DNA from: Serripes groenlandicus
Taxonomy: Eukaryota > Mollusca > Bivalvia > Cardiida > Cardiidae
Assembly (NCBI GenBank): GCA_031761405.1
Contig: JASEVX010000007.1
Span: forward strand, 64,289,573-64,353,572
Length of the DNA: 64,000 bases
Reading direction: 5' to 3'
Made by a program: the position numbers and the translations under genes. The notes beneath the pieces are model-generated. The model saw only the letters and a list, made by a program, of their open reading frames with translations, made no database searches and was not told where the DNA came from. Of this stretch, positions 10,979-23,900 are shown piece after piece. Each line of letters opens with the position of its first letter. Position 1 is the stretch's first letter.

Positions 10979-11204
10979 ACCCTGTACCACATACAACAAA
11001 TCTGCAGCAAACGACTTGGAAAATATTTTGCCAAAAACATGAAAATTCTTCACAAAGATGGGTTTTATTATTAAAAAGAGTTGAAAACATTGTGGCTAAA
11101 GGAGAAATTGCTTATTTGAGCAATTTCTTTTTTGTCGACGTGTTTTCAGATGGCTGTCTGCTGCAGAGGCCTCAGAAAGCGTCTATATGAGGGAAAGTGT
11201 TTAA
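10976..11204 (-). repeat. TTAA-MITE, decayed
   Basis: TTAACCCTGTACCACATAC to GAGGGAAAGTGTTTAA; central palindrome intact. Confidence 0.75.
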
Positions 11205-11421
11205 AGTAGTCTGTTGCAGATGCCTCAAAATGTGTCTGCATGAGCGAGAGGGTAAATAGCAGTGTCATGTCCGTCTCTTTTTATTAAAAGTATTGTGTCT
11301 TTATTTTGTCTAAGAGTTTTCTGTGTCACTTTATCAAAAATAAACTACATACATGTATTTGAATAAACAATTTGAGAATTACTCAACGATATAATCTGAT
11401 CCCGACCTTTTATAGGATGAC

Positions 11422-11642
11422 GGAATCCGCTGTGGTCGAGTGGTTAGCGTCGGGGATTTCGAAACCGGGTGTTCCGGGTTCGATCCCCTGTCGCGGCACT
11501 ACGGTCATGGTGGAGTGCCCTTGGGCAAGGCACATTTTCTTGCCTAGTACTGGTTTCTTTACCCAGGGATCATGAATAAGTGAATTGTCGTGATATAACT
11601 GAAATAATGTTGAAAGCGACGTAAAACCCCAATAAATAAATA
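11422..11642 (+). mobile_element. tRNA-derived SINE with target-site duplication
   Basis: The head GCTGTGGTCGAGTGGTTAGC (A box) and GGTTCGATCCC (B box) is tRNA-like. A body with CCCTTGGGCAAGGCACA and a tail GACGTAAAACCCC-AATAAATAAA follow. Flanks TTTATAGGATGAC (11409-11421) and TTTATGGGATGAC (11643-11655) differ at one base and form the target-site duplication. A second copy, inverted, is at 62297. Non-autonomous, copied by a LINE. Confidence 0.9.
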
Positions 11643-11649
11643 TTTATGG

Positions 11650-11965
11650 GATGACATATATTAAGACTGAAAGTGGCATAATTGAATTGAGTTTTAAAAC
11701 ATTGTGGTGCAAGAAAAAGCAGCTCATCATGAGCAATTTCTCCTTTTGCCACAATGTTTTTAAGGTTTTCCCACATTCAACAAATATGCAGCAGATCACT
11801 TTGAAAACATCTAAACAAAATATGGAAAATCACTATGAATGAATGTGTAACTATTGAATAGTGTTGAAAATGCACATTATGAGCAATATCTCCTTTTGCC
11901 ATAATGTTTTCAAATATAAATTGCCCTTCAGGCATCAGAAAAAGTCTGTTTGGGGGGAAAGGGTA
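11650..11965. repeat. Two decayed TTAA-MITE copies
   Basis: A centre-only piece (11690-11765, CATCATGAGCAATTTCTCC) is followed by a second piece, GTTTTCCCACATTCAAC to GGGGGAAAGGGTAAA. The SINE at 11422 lies beside them. Confidence 0.55.
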
Positions 11966-12003
11966 AAACAATGAAAAACAAGTTTGTTGAAGACAAATTG
12001 GAT

Positions 12004-12071
12004 GGCTTCATGCAAAAAGGTTGTAACTTCAACTTGTTCAAGATGTAGTTACAACCGTTTTGCATGAAACC
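12004..12071. repeat. Hairpin with 25-bp arms
   Basis: GGCTTCATGCAAAAAGGTTG pairs with CAACCGTTTTGCATGAAACC around an 18-nt loop with two or three mismatches. No known family. Confidence 0.7.
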
Positions 12072-12272
12072 ACCGAAATTTAATGTGAGTGCATTATTGT
12101 ACAAAATTAAGGATCAGGTTAATATTGTCAAAATGAGCAATTTCTTCTTTTTCTACAATATTTTCAATTTTTAGCTCCTGGTTGAAAACCAGTTAAGCTA
12201 ATCATCTCTTTTGGTTTAAACATCTTCTCTGTAAACATGGGGATAAAACATCTCTAAAAATCCTGAATTCCT

Positions 12273-12482
12273 TTAACCCTTTCCCTCATACGACAATTCT
12301 GCAGCAGACGTATTTTGTCAAAACATCCATTCATTATGGATAACCTATGTCAAAAAGTGGAAAATATTGTGGCAAAAGGAGAAATTGCACGTTTTGTGCA
12401 ATTTCTTCTTTTGTCACTATGTTTTCAAAAAGCTGTCTGCTGCAAAGGCATCAGAAAGCGTCTATATGAGGGAAAGGGTTAA
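12273..12482 (-). repeat. TTAA-MITE with 20-bp deletion
   Basis: Near-consensus with TTAA at both ends; the segment between CAGCAGACG and TATTTTGTC is missing. Confidence 0.88.
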
Positions 12483-12784
12483 ATATTTTGGATCCAAGCA
12501 AAATTCTGGCAACCGAAATTAAAAACTTTTAAAATCTTCTCCTAAATTGGTGGGCCAGTTGTTTAACATGACTGACCACCAGAGGGCCGACTGTTAGCAT
12601 TATATGGATTTAGTGAAAACTTGAAACAAATTCTCCTCCGAAACTGTTTGACTTAAATTGGTATAGTGAACATTTTAAAAAATCTTATGTATGAAGCCAA
12701 TCTACAAATAATTTTGTTTAAAGATTCCTTCATGTCATGTTGATTGGCCGAAAAACATGGTAAAAACTGGCTGTCTTGGGTCTA

Positions 12785-14106
12785 TTTTTAGATCACCTAG
12801 AGCCAAAGGCTCAAGGTGTACTATTCTGATCACTTTCTGTCTGTCGTTAACTTTTAGCTTTAAACATCATAAATTATCCTCTTTAACCACAAATCCAACC
12901 AAACTTCACAGGAATGTTCCTTTGGAGGCCCTCTTTCAAAACTGTTCAAAGATAAAAATTCCATTGAAAACTGGTTGCCACGGTTGACATCTTCTTGTCT
13001 AAAAGTAGAAGGCCAAGGCCTTTGATATTTGGTATGTAGCTTCATTAAGTGCATGAATTCAACAGGTAATGGGTTAAAAACTCTAGTCGTGTCACTTCAC
13101 AGTCATATGATTAGTTTTGATTAGTTTGTTATATAAATATTCTGGAGAAGCTTCCCGACTGCATGTAAGATGAGATAGCGAATAGGGTGTATCCAGATCA
13201 GACTAAAGAGGAACATGCTGATCTGAATCTTTCATTGGTCACAAGTCCCAAAGGATGGTTTTCATTTGACGTGCCCAATTAGCATTATATGTATGTATTG
13301 TTTTAGATGTAACTTGAGTGTTTCTGTAATTGCTGCTTGTAATTTTTGACTACCAATTTGTGATGTACTCATTTGTTGAAAATAAGAAATCAAAGCTTAA
13401 TGATCGCTCTCTGTCCATCATTAACTTTTAGCTTTAAACATCATCTCTTCCTAAACCACTGGACTAATTTCAACCAAACATCACAGGAATGTTCCTTTGG
13501 TGGTCCTCTTTCAAAATTGTTTAAAGATTTAAATTCCATGGAGAACTTTTGTAGCTGCGGCATCAGAAAGGGGGCAAAATGCCCAAACTTTAAAATTCTT
13601 CTCCTCTAAATCTGCCTGTAAGATTCCAATATAATTAATTTGGTACAAATGTTCCTTGGGTGACCCTCTACAAAAATTATTCAAGCCATATTAATTGGTT
13701 GAAACACATGGCAAACAGGCCGCATCAGAAAAGGGGCAAAATGACACTTTAATTTTCCATCCTTATGAAAGTGTTTGTGCGATTTCAAGATAATTTTGAA
13801 GAAATGTTCTTTCATTGATCCTCTATTTATTTTTTTTAAGCCAAATTGATTGGTAACAAAATCATAGCAACCATGCGTCATTACAAAAGGGGTAAATTGA
13901 ACAACTCGTACCATTCCACTGGATCAATTTCAACTTAACTTCACAGGAATGTTCCTGTTGGTCCTCTTTCAAAATTGTTTAAAGACTTGCATTCTGCGTA
14001 GAACTTTGGTTGTGAGAAAGTGAGAAAAATACCCAAACTTTAGATATTTGCTAGTAATTTACTATCACTCAGGTGATCGATTTAGGGCCATCTTGGCCCC
14101 CTTGTT
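12785..14106 (-). mobile_element. HINE/pearl-like tandem-repeat element, reversed
   Basis: On the minus strand it starts AACAAGGGGGCCAAGATGGCCC (plus strand ends at 14106) and ends in a hairpin near 12785-12820 (TTTTTAGATCACCTAGAGCC / GGCTCAAGGTG). Inside are decayed units with CTAAACCACTGGA, CACAGGAATGTTCCTTTGG and CAAAATTGTTTAAAG. No protein. Confidence 0.6.
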
Positions 14107-14159
14107 TACAATCTTATCAATTCTTGATGAGCATGAGCCCATGTCTAAATCATTACTAT

Positions 14160-14295
14160 TTTGCAGACAAATTTCTCCTTTTGCTTCAAACTTTTTCCAG
14201 TAATTTTACCTACAATAATAGAGATTTTCCATATTTTTTAGTAGACTTTTATAAAGTCGTCTGCTGAACAGATTTGTTGTATGGGGGAAAGGGTT
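14160..14295 (+). repeat. TTAA-MITE, right part
   Basis: CAAATTTCTCCTTTTGC through AAAGTCGTCTGCTGAACAG to GGGGGAAAGGGTTGA; left part lost. Confidence 0.6.
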
Positions 14296-14722
14296 GATTA
14301 GATAGTGAATAGGGTGTCACCAGATCAGTCTACAGAGGGACGGGCTGAAAAAATGGTACAGGGGATATTGACTGGACAAGGCGAGGTGGAAGGAAAGACG
14401 GACCAGGCACAAACCTTTAATCCCCCCTGGTGTTACTTGGTTAGGCACTTTTTAAACAGAAATTTCCATTTGTTTTCAACACAATTCTATATCATTTACT
14501 GAGTGAAGGTGATCCAACTCTGCTCAAATGTATTACAGTGTAATTTCTAGTTGAATAGAAAAGTCAAGATAAAAAACATTAATCTTTTTATTTTTAAAAT
14601 GTTTCGTCAGAAAAATACAAATAACATGCTAAAAGCTTGACTATCATATCAAAGCATGCAATTATATTATTTTCATCTTATCCCATAGTGCTGACTGAAG
14701 TTGTGTGTATCAGGGAATTGGT
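14296..14722. other. No feature recognised
   Basis: AT-rich unique DNA; a short GC-richer part at 14310-14430 has no open frame with recognisable similarity. Confidence 0.4.
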
Positions 14723-14870
14723 TTAACCCTTTCCCACTTACTGTGACTTACAACAAATCTGCAGCAGACGACTTTGAAAACATATGAGCAGTTTCTCCTT
14801 TTGTCACAATGTTTTCAAACGTCATCTGCTGCAGAGGCGTCAGAAAGCGTCTATTGTGGAATAGGGTTAA
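14723..14870 (-). repeat. TTAA-MITE, internally deleted (148 bp)
   Basis: TTAACCCTTTCCCAC to GGAATAGGGTTAA. It lacks the segment between CGACTTTGAAAACAT and the centre. Confidence 0.8.
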
Positions 14871-15129
14871 GTAAATTTGAATCGGCAATCCACAATGTAC
14901 ATAAAGCATATCAGATTACAGCAAATGTGAACATAATTTTTGTTTCGTTAAGTTTCATTAACAGCGGACTAGTAAAAATTTTGATAGCTCGAAGGTGTAT
15001 CACGTCATATCGTCTGTTAGCTGTGATAGAATTTCATCTGAAAGATCTGTAAAGATAAAAATCTTAAGAATTTAATGCATCACTTATTAACCGTAAGTCC
15101 AATGTACTGCACATGAATTTGAGAAAAAC
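14871..15129. other. Unique DNA, no gene supported
   Basis: An open plus frame (14774-15052) begins inside the MITE and shows no family. Searched on the minus strand for the last HROB exon without success. Confidence 0.35.
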
Positions 15130-15359
15130 TTAACCCTTTCCCTCATACGGCAATTCTGCAGCAGACGACTTTGAACGTATTTTGTCAAAAAATAGAAAAT
15201 CTCCATAAATGAATGGATAACCTATGACAAAAAGTGGAAAACATTGTGGCAAAAGGAGAAATTGCACGTTTTGTGCAATTTCTTCTTTTGTCACTATGTT
15301 TTCAAAAAGCTTTCAGCTGCAGAGGCATCAGAAAGTGTCTATATGAGGAAAAGGGTTAA
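15130..15359 (-). repeat. TTAA-MITE
   Basis: Full-length near-consensus copy, TTAA at both ends. Confidence 0.9.
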
Positions 15360-15639
15360 AAGAGACCAGCAAATCTTGTTGGTTTAAATCAAACACCTAC
15401 TATTCAATGTGAAGAAAAAAAACAATCAAAGGGGAATAACTTCAGTAGTCAGTATTATTTAACTTTCTAATGACAAACACTATATAAAGCACATATTTCA
15501 AGGTATGGAAACAATTATTTGACCTTCAAACTGTATGTTGAGGGTTAACGACAGAAAGAACTTTCGAGAACCCATAACTTTGGCTTTTAAATGAAAAAAA
15601 GGAGATTATGTGGACTAAAGACCTGTTTACTCCCTTATC

Positions 15640-15800
15640 GAAAAGCCTTTTCTCACATACAACAAATTTGCAGCCGACTAAATATGGAAAATGTGAGTAA
15701 ATAAAAGTTTTATACTTGAAAAGAGTTGAAAATATTGTCATTTTTAGAAATCTCTTGTTTTGTCACCATGTGAGAGGCATCAGAAAGCGTCTATATGATG
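15640..15800 (-). repeat. TTAA-MITE, strongly decayed
   Basis: CCTTTTCTCACATACAACAAATTTGCAGC on the left, GAGGCATCAGAAAGCGTC on the right; termini lost. Confidence 0.5.
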
Positions 15801-15801
15801 A

Positions 15802-17222
15802 ACAAGAGCGCCAAATGTCACAAAATACGCCCGTCCTGTTTTTTTGAGACCAAGTATAGTGATAATTGGTTGTACATCAGCCAAACTTACACAGCAGGCA
15901 CTGTTAGTAGTTTTGGCCATTTCGAGGGACATAATTTTGTAAGTTATCAGTCCTGACGGATATTCTGCTCATCAACATATTGTCTAAATTTGGTGATGAT
16001 CGGATAAAGGCTTCACAAGATATTTAGCTGACAATACCAATTTTAGGGAATTTCTATAATTAAAGGGATATAACTTTCTATCGACTAGAGCATTATGGCT
16101 AGTTATCAAACTTGTCCGAGATATCACGCCAATACACATTCTGACCAAATTTGGTGATGATTGGACAAAGGCTCCTAAAGTTATTGAGCTGACAAGACCA
16201 ATTTTAGGTAATTTCTATAATTAAATAGTGATAACTCTCGATTGACTGAAGCGATATGGCTAGTTATTGAACTTGTCCGAGATATTATGCCAATACACAT
16301 TCTGACTAAATTTGGTGATGATTGGATAAAGGCTTCTGAAGTTATTGAGCTGACAAGACCAATTTTAGGTAATTTCTATAATTTAAGGGTGATAACTCTT
16401 TATCGACTAAAGCGATATGGCTAGTTATCGAACTTGTCCGAGATATTATGCCAATACACTTTCTGACTAAATTTGGTGATGATTGGACAAAGGCTTCTCA
16501 AGTTATTGAGCTGACAAGACCAATTTTGGGTAATTTCTATAATTAAAGGGCAATAACTCTTGATTGACTACAGCGATATGGCTAGTTATCGAACTTGTCC
16601 GAGATATTATCCCAATACCCATTCTGACTAAATTTGGTGATGATTGGGACAAAGGCTTCTAAAGTTATTGAGATGACAAGACTAATTGTAGGTAATTTCT
16701 ATAATTAAAGGGCAATAACTCTTGATTCACTAAAGCGATATGGCTAGTTATTGAACTTGTCCGAGATATTATGCCAATACACATTCTGACTGCATTTGGT
16801 GATGATTGGATAAAGGCTTCTGAAGTTATTGAGCTGACAAGACCAATTTTAGGTAATTTCTATAATTTAAGGGTGATAACTCTTTATTGACTAAAGCGAT
16901 ATGGCTAGTTATCGAACTTGTCCGAGATATTATGCCAATACACTTTCTGACTAAATTTGGTGATGATTGGACAAAGGCTTCTCAAGTTATTGAGCTGACA
17001 AGACCAATTTTGGGTAATTTCTATAATTAAAGGGCAATAACTCTTGATTGACTACAGCGATATGGCTAGTTATCGAACTTGTCCGAGATATTATCCCAAT
17101 ACCCATTCTGACCAAATTTGGTGATGATTGGACAAAGGCTTCTAAAGTTATTGAGCTGACAACATACTGGACGCCGCAGGTAAAACTATAATATGATCCG
17201 TTTTTCAAAACGGGCGTATAAA
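15802..17222 (+). mobile_element. HINE-like element with eight 161-bp tandem units
   Basis: Starts AACAAGAGCGCCAAATG, the 5' signature shared by other elements here, and ends in a CCGTTTTTCAAAACGG hairpin followed by GCGTATAAAAAG. Between them GGCTAGTTAT recurs at 16097, 16258, 16419, 16580, 16742, 16903 and 17064, a 161-bp period. Units 16258-16580 and 16742-17064 are more alike than neighbours. The 3' hairpin is a Helitron/Helentron trait; the roughly 160-bp unit recalls pearl elements and BIV160 satellites of bivalves. No protein. Confidence 0.8.
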
Positions 17223-17236
17223 AAGGTTAAACTTAC

Positions 17237-17965
17237 CATCCTCCCATAGATCTGGAGTAATTGTACACCTCGAGTCCTGTTTTTGACCCATTGTAATAAC
17301 AGAGTTGTTATTTTCTCTTGGCATTTCTGTAAACCCTATTGAGGTACTGGCTGGGACCTGCAGCTGACAAGATCGACCTAATGACTTTATTTCATCATTT
17401 GTACCTGATGATGATCCGTTATTCACAAGACGTTGTTCAAAACGAGTAGGATTTGTGTTGGAAGTGCCCTGTGTAGATGAAGCCTGTGTGCTGTTTGAAT
17501 GAATGTCAGGTGAATTAGCTGCGGAACAAGAAGGTAAACGAAATCGCCACTTTGGTGAAGCCGATTCAACAGGTCCATTTGTTTTATCATTAAGTGTGTT
17601 GGTAGCAATAGTTCTATTTGAATTTTGCACCAAAGTTCTATTTAACACAGAGTTTGAATTGTTAACTGAATTCGCACCAAATTTTGTCATATTAACATTT
17701 TCTGAAAGATTCTGTTTTTTAGTTGACACAGCACAGGGTGAATTCACAGGTTTGTTAAAATAATGTGTATTTGTAGACACATTCGAGTTTCTTGGAATCA
17801 CTGAAACATCCCTCACTCTATCCATACTAATATTCTGTGTTCTGTTATTAGTTGTATAGCCTGGGGAGTATGTATTAAATAGTCTCTTGTTAAGGGTGTC
17901 AGGGGTACCTGTAGACAACACTGGAGTACTACTTCCTGATCCATCTACTGATCTTCTACTCTCAG
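17237..17965 (-). CDS. HROB: HROB exon 9, long Ser/Asn/Thr-rich C-terminal region
   Basis: 729 bp, fully open; acceptor GTTTTTCCGTAG, donor GTAAGT after GAGGATG. It starts with the completed Ser codon (SESRRSVDGSGSSTP) and ends DLWEDG. The 242 residues are rich in Ser, Asn and Thr, with the aromatic-basic patch KWRFRLPS near the middle. No domain is recognised. Vertebrate HROB also has a tail after the OB fold, ending in an acidic segment; the acidic DLWED end fits an approach to that segment. Assignment to HROB rests on phase, strand and position. A tandem-repeat element ends only about 14 bp beyond the donor. Confidence 0.72.
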
Positions 17966-20900
17966 CTACGGAAAAACAAAATAAAAGAATATAAATAAAT
18001 AAAAATAAAACAATACATAACTAGAACTATCACTGAAGATGAAAAATACCACCTAAACAGCACCTTGACCTACACCATAACTTAAAAAGTAAAAGGGCCA
18101 TTTCTCTGTAAATAACATGCCATTGTAACCCCTTTAGGATATGCGCATCTCCTCTTGGTGTAGAAGCTTCATGTAAAATGTTATTGAATTCCACCCTGTG
18201 GTTTGTAAGAAATAGGCCGGACAAAATATGGCTTCCGACCGACAGACAGACAGACAGACAGACAGCCAGCCTGTCGCGACACAGTTTGTTGATACCCAAA
18301 GAAATAATCTCAGTAAGTACACACAACATAGGATTAAATTGTTTTGTTTTCACTTTAAAATGTTTTCACTATAAAAGAGTCTAAAATGATTTGGTTAATA
18401 AACTGTTTCCCATAAAGATGTATTCCTCAACTTTTTTGCATGTATTTAAACCACATGTATAAGTACAAAGATATATAATAAACCTTAGGATAATGATTAT
18501 GAAACTACCCTTTGAACTACAGTACTCAAACTTTATGGGTGGCCACCTTATACATGTTTCTTAATCCTTTCCCACATACAACAAATCAACAGCAGACAAC
18601 TTTGAAACCATTTAGACAAAAGTAGGAAAATTCTCTATAAATGAAAGGATAACAATTGAATAGAGTTGAACACATTATGGTGAAAGGAGAAATTGCTTGT
18701 TTTGGGCAATTTCCCCTTTTGTCACAATGTTTTCAAAAATCATCTGCATGAAGGAAGGGTCTATGCGAGTCTTTGCCTCATGTTTAATTCACTTTTAAAG
18801 ATTTTTAGCAAATGCAAGTTGGAGTCCCGATATCTTATCAATAATAACGTGTTACATTAAATTATTACTTTAACCCTTTCCCTCATATAGACGCGTTCTG
18901 ACACCTCTGCAGCAGACGGATTTTTGAAATCAGTGACAAAAGAAGAAATTGCTCAAAATGAGCAATTTCTCATTTTGCCACAATGATTTCCACTTTTAGT
19001 CATAGGTTATCCATTTAATTATAGAGATTTTCTATTTTTTGACAAAATACATGCATGTTCAAAGTCGTCTGCTGCAGATTTGTCGTATGAGGGAAAAGGG
19101 TTAACCGTTTCATTCAAACAAAAAAGGCATGAGACAATACTCACTTATCTAACCATCATAGTTAAATTATATGACAAGGATGCACAGTCAGATCTTAATC
19201 TTCACTTGTCACAAACACTGCAAGGTGGGTTTTCCTGGAGCACAGCTTATAAAGCCGAGAGTCAGGAAAACAAAACGGACTGTATTAATTGACAAGTGTA
19301 TGTAAAGAGCCGTTTGCGCATTATCATAATTTATGGCTATTTTATCTAAATGTTTGTCACAACTAATCTTGAATGTTTCTGAGATTAATTGGCGAACCAT
19401 ACAGATCCAGATTAGATCACATGCATTAATAAATCCTTTCCCTCCAGCAAGAATGTGAGGGATTACAAAGATTTCCTGGAGTGCAACTCATATAACAGAC
19501 TTACAAAATGATGAGACTTGGTCGCAGATACTCCTCTTTGCCATAGATTCCTTCTCCAGTGCCCTAAGTACTGAGTGCAGGGAGTCCTGACTACCATGGA
19601 AATGGAGGGATTTCAGTGTGTTCTCCTTGATGTGGTATAAACACACCAGGTTGTTGGGTGTGATGTTTAGGTAATGGTTCTTGTTGGATATACTGATGAT
19701 GCTAACCTGCAATTGATAATTGATAATCTCATTTGGTGATACTTACTTATCGTTGAGAATATATTGCTATGCCTACCTCATGATGTAATGTTCATATTTT
19801 GTTTTTTCTAGCACATGGGCCATGTAAGACATCAACCCAAGACCCACATGCAGATGCCTTGTGTTGCATCTAAAGGAGAAATATTGTTAAAACATTGCGG
19901 CAAAAAGAGAAATTGATAATGATTTCTCCTTTTGTCAAGTTTGCAACTGGATTCAATAATTAAACTTATGGAGATTTTGTATATTATCGCTTAGATCGAG
20001 TCCACTGCTGCAGATTTGTCTTTATAAGGGATTGATTGGGTTGACTGCATAAACCAGTAATTTAACATTCCTTAATTACCCTTGATCTTGCCAAAGTGAA
20101 AACTAAACAGAATGAAAACAAGAGGGCCATGATGGCCCTTGAATCGCTCACCTGATTTTTTTTTTTTTCACTTTAGCTATATAAGCCCCGCCCCCTGGCG
20201 GCCATAGTTTCCGACGAATCAACTTGGCTTGAAGGAATCTGATAGAGGGTCACCCTAGGAACATTTCTACAAAATTATTTGAAAATCGGCCTGACACTTA
20301 TGGAGGAGAAGATTTTTTAAGTTTTCACTATAGCCATAAAAGGCAAAATAGCCCCGCCCCCTGGCGGCCATGTTTTTTGACCAATCAACATGGCTTGAAG
20401 GAATCTGATAGAGGATCACCCAAGGAACATTTCTACAAAATTATTTGAAAATCGGCCTGACACTTTTGGAGAAGAAGATTTTTTAAGTTTGCACTATAGC
20501 CATATAAGGCAAAATAGCCCCGACCCCCTGGCGGCCATGTTTTTTGACCAATCAACATGGCTTGAAGGAATCTGATAGAGGGTCACCCAAGGAACATTTC
20601 TACAAAATTATTTGAAAATCGGCCCGACACTTTCGGAGGAGAAGATTTTTTTAAGTTTTCACTATAGCCATATAAGGCAAAATAGCCCCGCCCCCCCTGG
20701 CGGCCATGTTTTTCGACCAATCAACATGGCTTGAAGGAATCTGATAGAGGGTCATCCAAGGAACATTTCTACAAAATTATTTAAAAATCTGCCAACCAGT
20801 TTGGGAGAAGAAGAATTTTGAAGTTTTTTCGGTTTCGTTGCCATGGAAACCAGAATTTTGCATGGATCCCAAAAATTTGAAGGAATTCTGGTGAGGTCAT

Positions 20901-23900
20901 TGAGAGGATGCTTTCTGTGAAGTTTCATCCAAATTGACCCACTGGTTACTGAGGAGAAGAAGTTGACGCACGACGGACGCCAGACAAAAGGCGATCACAA
21001 TAACTCACCTTGAGCAAAGCTCAGGTGAGCTAAAAACAAGGCAGAAAGATGTAGACAAATTATAGGAAACACATTTTTTCTGTCATCCCTTTTCTGATGC
21101 CATGGCAACCATAATTCTGAAAGCAGGGCAGTACAAAAAAAACAAGAGGCCCAAGAGGGCCAGTATCGCTCCACGGCCATAAGGCAAAAATAAAATCTCC
21201 AAACAGCCCTGCCCCGTGGTGGCTATTTTTTTTACCAACCACCATGGCTTAAAGGAATCTTGTAGAGTGTCACCAAAGGAATGTTTCTGCAAAATTATTT
21301 GAAAATATGCCTGACACTTTCGGAGGAGAAGATTTTTTAAGTTTTCTCTATGGTCATATAAGTCAAAATAGCCCCGCCCTCTGGCGGCCATGTTTTTCGA
21401 CCAATCAACATGGCTTGAAGGAATCTGATAGAGGGTCACCCAATGAACATTTCTACAAAATTATTTGAAAATCGGCTGAACACTTTCGGAGAAGAAGATG
21501 TTTTAAGTTTTCACTATAGCTATATAACGCAAAAAAGCCCCGCCCCCTGGCGGCCATGTTTTTCTCCCAATCAACATTTCTTGAAGGAATCTAATTAAGG
21601 TTCACACAAGGAACATTTCTACAAAATTATTTGAAAATCGGCCTGACACTTTTGGAGGAGAAGATTTGTTAAGTTTGCTCTTTAGCCATATAGGCAAAAT
21701 AGCCCCGCCCTGTGACGGCCATGTTTTTTTACCAATCAACATGGCTTGAAGGAATCTGATAGAGGGTCACCCACGGAACATTTCTACATAATTATTTGAA
21801 AATCTGCTGAACACTTTTTGAGAAGAAGATTATTTAAGTTTTCACTATAGCTATATAAGGCAAAAAAGCCCCGCCCCCTGGCGGCCATGTTTTTCGCCCA
21901 ATCAAAATTTCTTGAAGGAATCTAATAGAGGGTCACCCAAGGAACATTTCTACAAAATTATTTGAAAATCAGCCTGACACTTTCGGAGAAGAAGATTTTT
22001 TAAGTTCTCACTATTTTTTTCTTTCGGTTGCCATGGAAACCAGAATTTTGAATGGATCAAAAAAATTTGAAGGAATTTAGTAGAGGACATTGAGAGGATG
22101 CTTCCCATGAAGTTTCAACCAAATTGGCCAAGTGGTTAGGGAGAAGAAGTTGTTTAAAGGAAAAAGTTAACGCACGCACGCACGCACGACGGACAATTCG
22201 CCATGACATAAGCTCGACTGGCTTTCAGCCAGTGGAGCTAAAAATCAGCCACTTGTCCAGGACAAGTGACTTTCAGAATGCCAATTGTCCTGCTAAGATT
22301 CTCACTTGTCCCACTTTTCTGCACACCAAGTTTAACATGCGACAAATTTAAGAATTGTGTGGTAGCCCGGACGCGGTTTCTTGAGTGTTTTAATTGTTTT
22401 TTAGTGGGTTTTTTTCTAGTTCAGTATAAAGATAAGCTTAAGAGCACACAATGTACATGATTTAAGGGTAGTGACCACAATTCAAACAAGTAACTGGAGG
22501 ATTGCAAGCAATACCATAGTCCCCTACCGGTTTGCACTTTTGAGTCTGTTTCTGTTGTCATAGCAACCCAATGTTTAGGTATATCAAGACAATAAAGTAT
22601 GAAAATAAAGAAAGGGAAATAACTCAAAAATTAGGGAAGCAAGAGTTATGGTTCATGTGCACTGCACTCCCCCTTGATACGATGTATTCATGTGTGAAAT
22701 TTCATAGCCATAGCTAGTATAGTTATGGAGATATGCTCCGGACAAAAATCAAGTATGAAAATAAAGAAAGGGAAATAACTCAAAAATTAGGCAAGCAAGA
22801 GTTATGGTTCATGTCCACTGCACTCCCCCTTGATACGATGTATTCATGTGTGAAATTTCATAGCCATAGCTAGTATAGTTATGGAGATATGCTCCGGACA
22901 AAAATCAAGTATTAAAATAAAGAAAGGGAAATAACTCAAAAATTAGGCAAGCAAGAGTTATGGTTCATGTGCACTGCACTCCCCCTTGATACGATGTATT
23001 CATGTGTGAAATTTCATAGCCATAGCTAGTATAGTTATGGAGATATGCTCCGGACAAAAATCAAGTATGAAAATAAAGAAAGGGAAATAACTCAAAAATT
23101 AGGCAAGCAAGAGTTATGGTTCATGTCCACTGCACTCCCCCTTGATACGATGTATTCATGTGTGAAATTTCATAGCCATAGCTAGTATAGTTATGGAGAT
23201 ATGCTCCGGACAAAAATCAAGTATGAAAATAAAGAAAGGGAAATAACTCAAAAATTAGGCAAGCAAGAGTTATGGTTCATGTCCACTGCACTCCCCCTTG
23301 ATGAGATGCATCCATGTGTGAAATTTCATAACCATAGCTAGTACAGTTTTGGAGATATGCTCCGGACAAAAATCAAGTATGAAAATAAAGAAAGGGAAAT
23401 AACTCAAAAATTAGGGAAGCAAGAGTTATGCACTGCACTCCGCATTGATGAGATGTATCCACATATGGAATTTCATAGCCATAGCTAGTACAGTTTTGGA
23501 GATATGCTCCGGACAAAAATTTGCCGGACTGACTGACTGACTGACAGATGGACTGACTGACGGACTGACAGACTGACGGACGGAGTGCAAACCTAAGAGT
23601 CCCCTTCGGCACGCCGGTAGGGGACTAATAACATTATTGCAAAAGACCTGTAGTGCAGCATTCAGTTAAAAACAAGAGGCCCAAGAGGGCCAGTATCGCT
23701 CCACGGCCATAAGGCAAAAATAAAATCTCCAAACAGCCCTGCCCCGTGGTGGCTATTTTTTTTACCAACCACCATGGCTTAAAGGAATCTTGTAGAGTGT
23801 CACCAAAGGAATGTTTCTGCAAAATTATTTGAAAATATGCCTGACACTTTCGGAGGAGAAGATTTTTTAAGTTTTCACTATGGTCATATAAGTCAAAATA

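Noticed and set aside
11422..11500. tRNA gene
   Set aside because: A and B boxes are present, but the sequence runs into a SINE body and tail flanked by a target-site duplication. The same holds at 34888, 45474, 49915, 51203 and 62515.
15802..17222. CRISPR array
   Set aside because: Direct repeats of 150-180 bp without spacers, in a eukaryotic genome; transposon cores.
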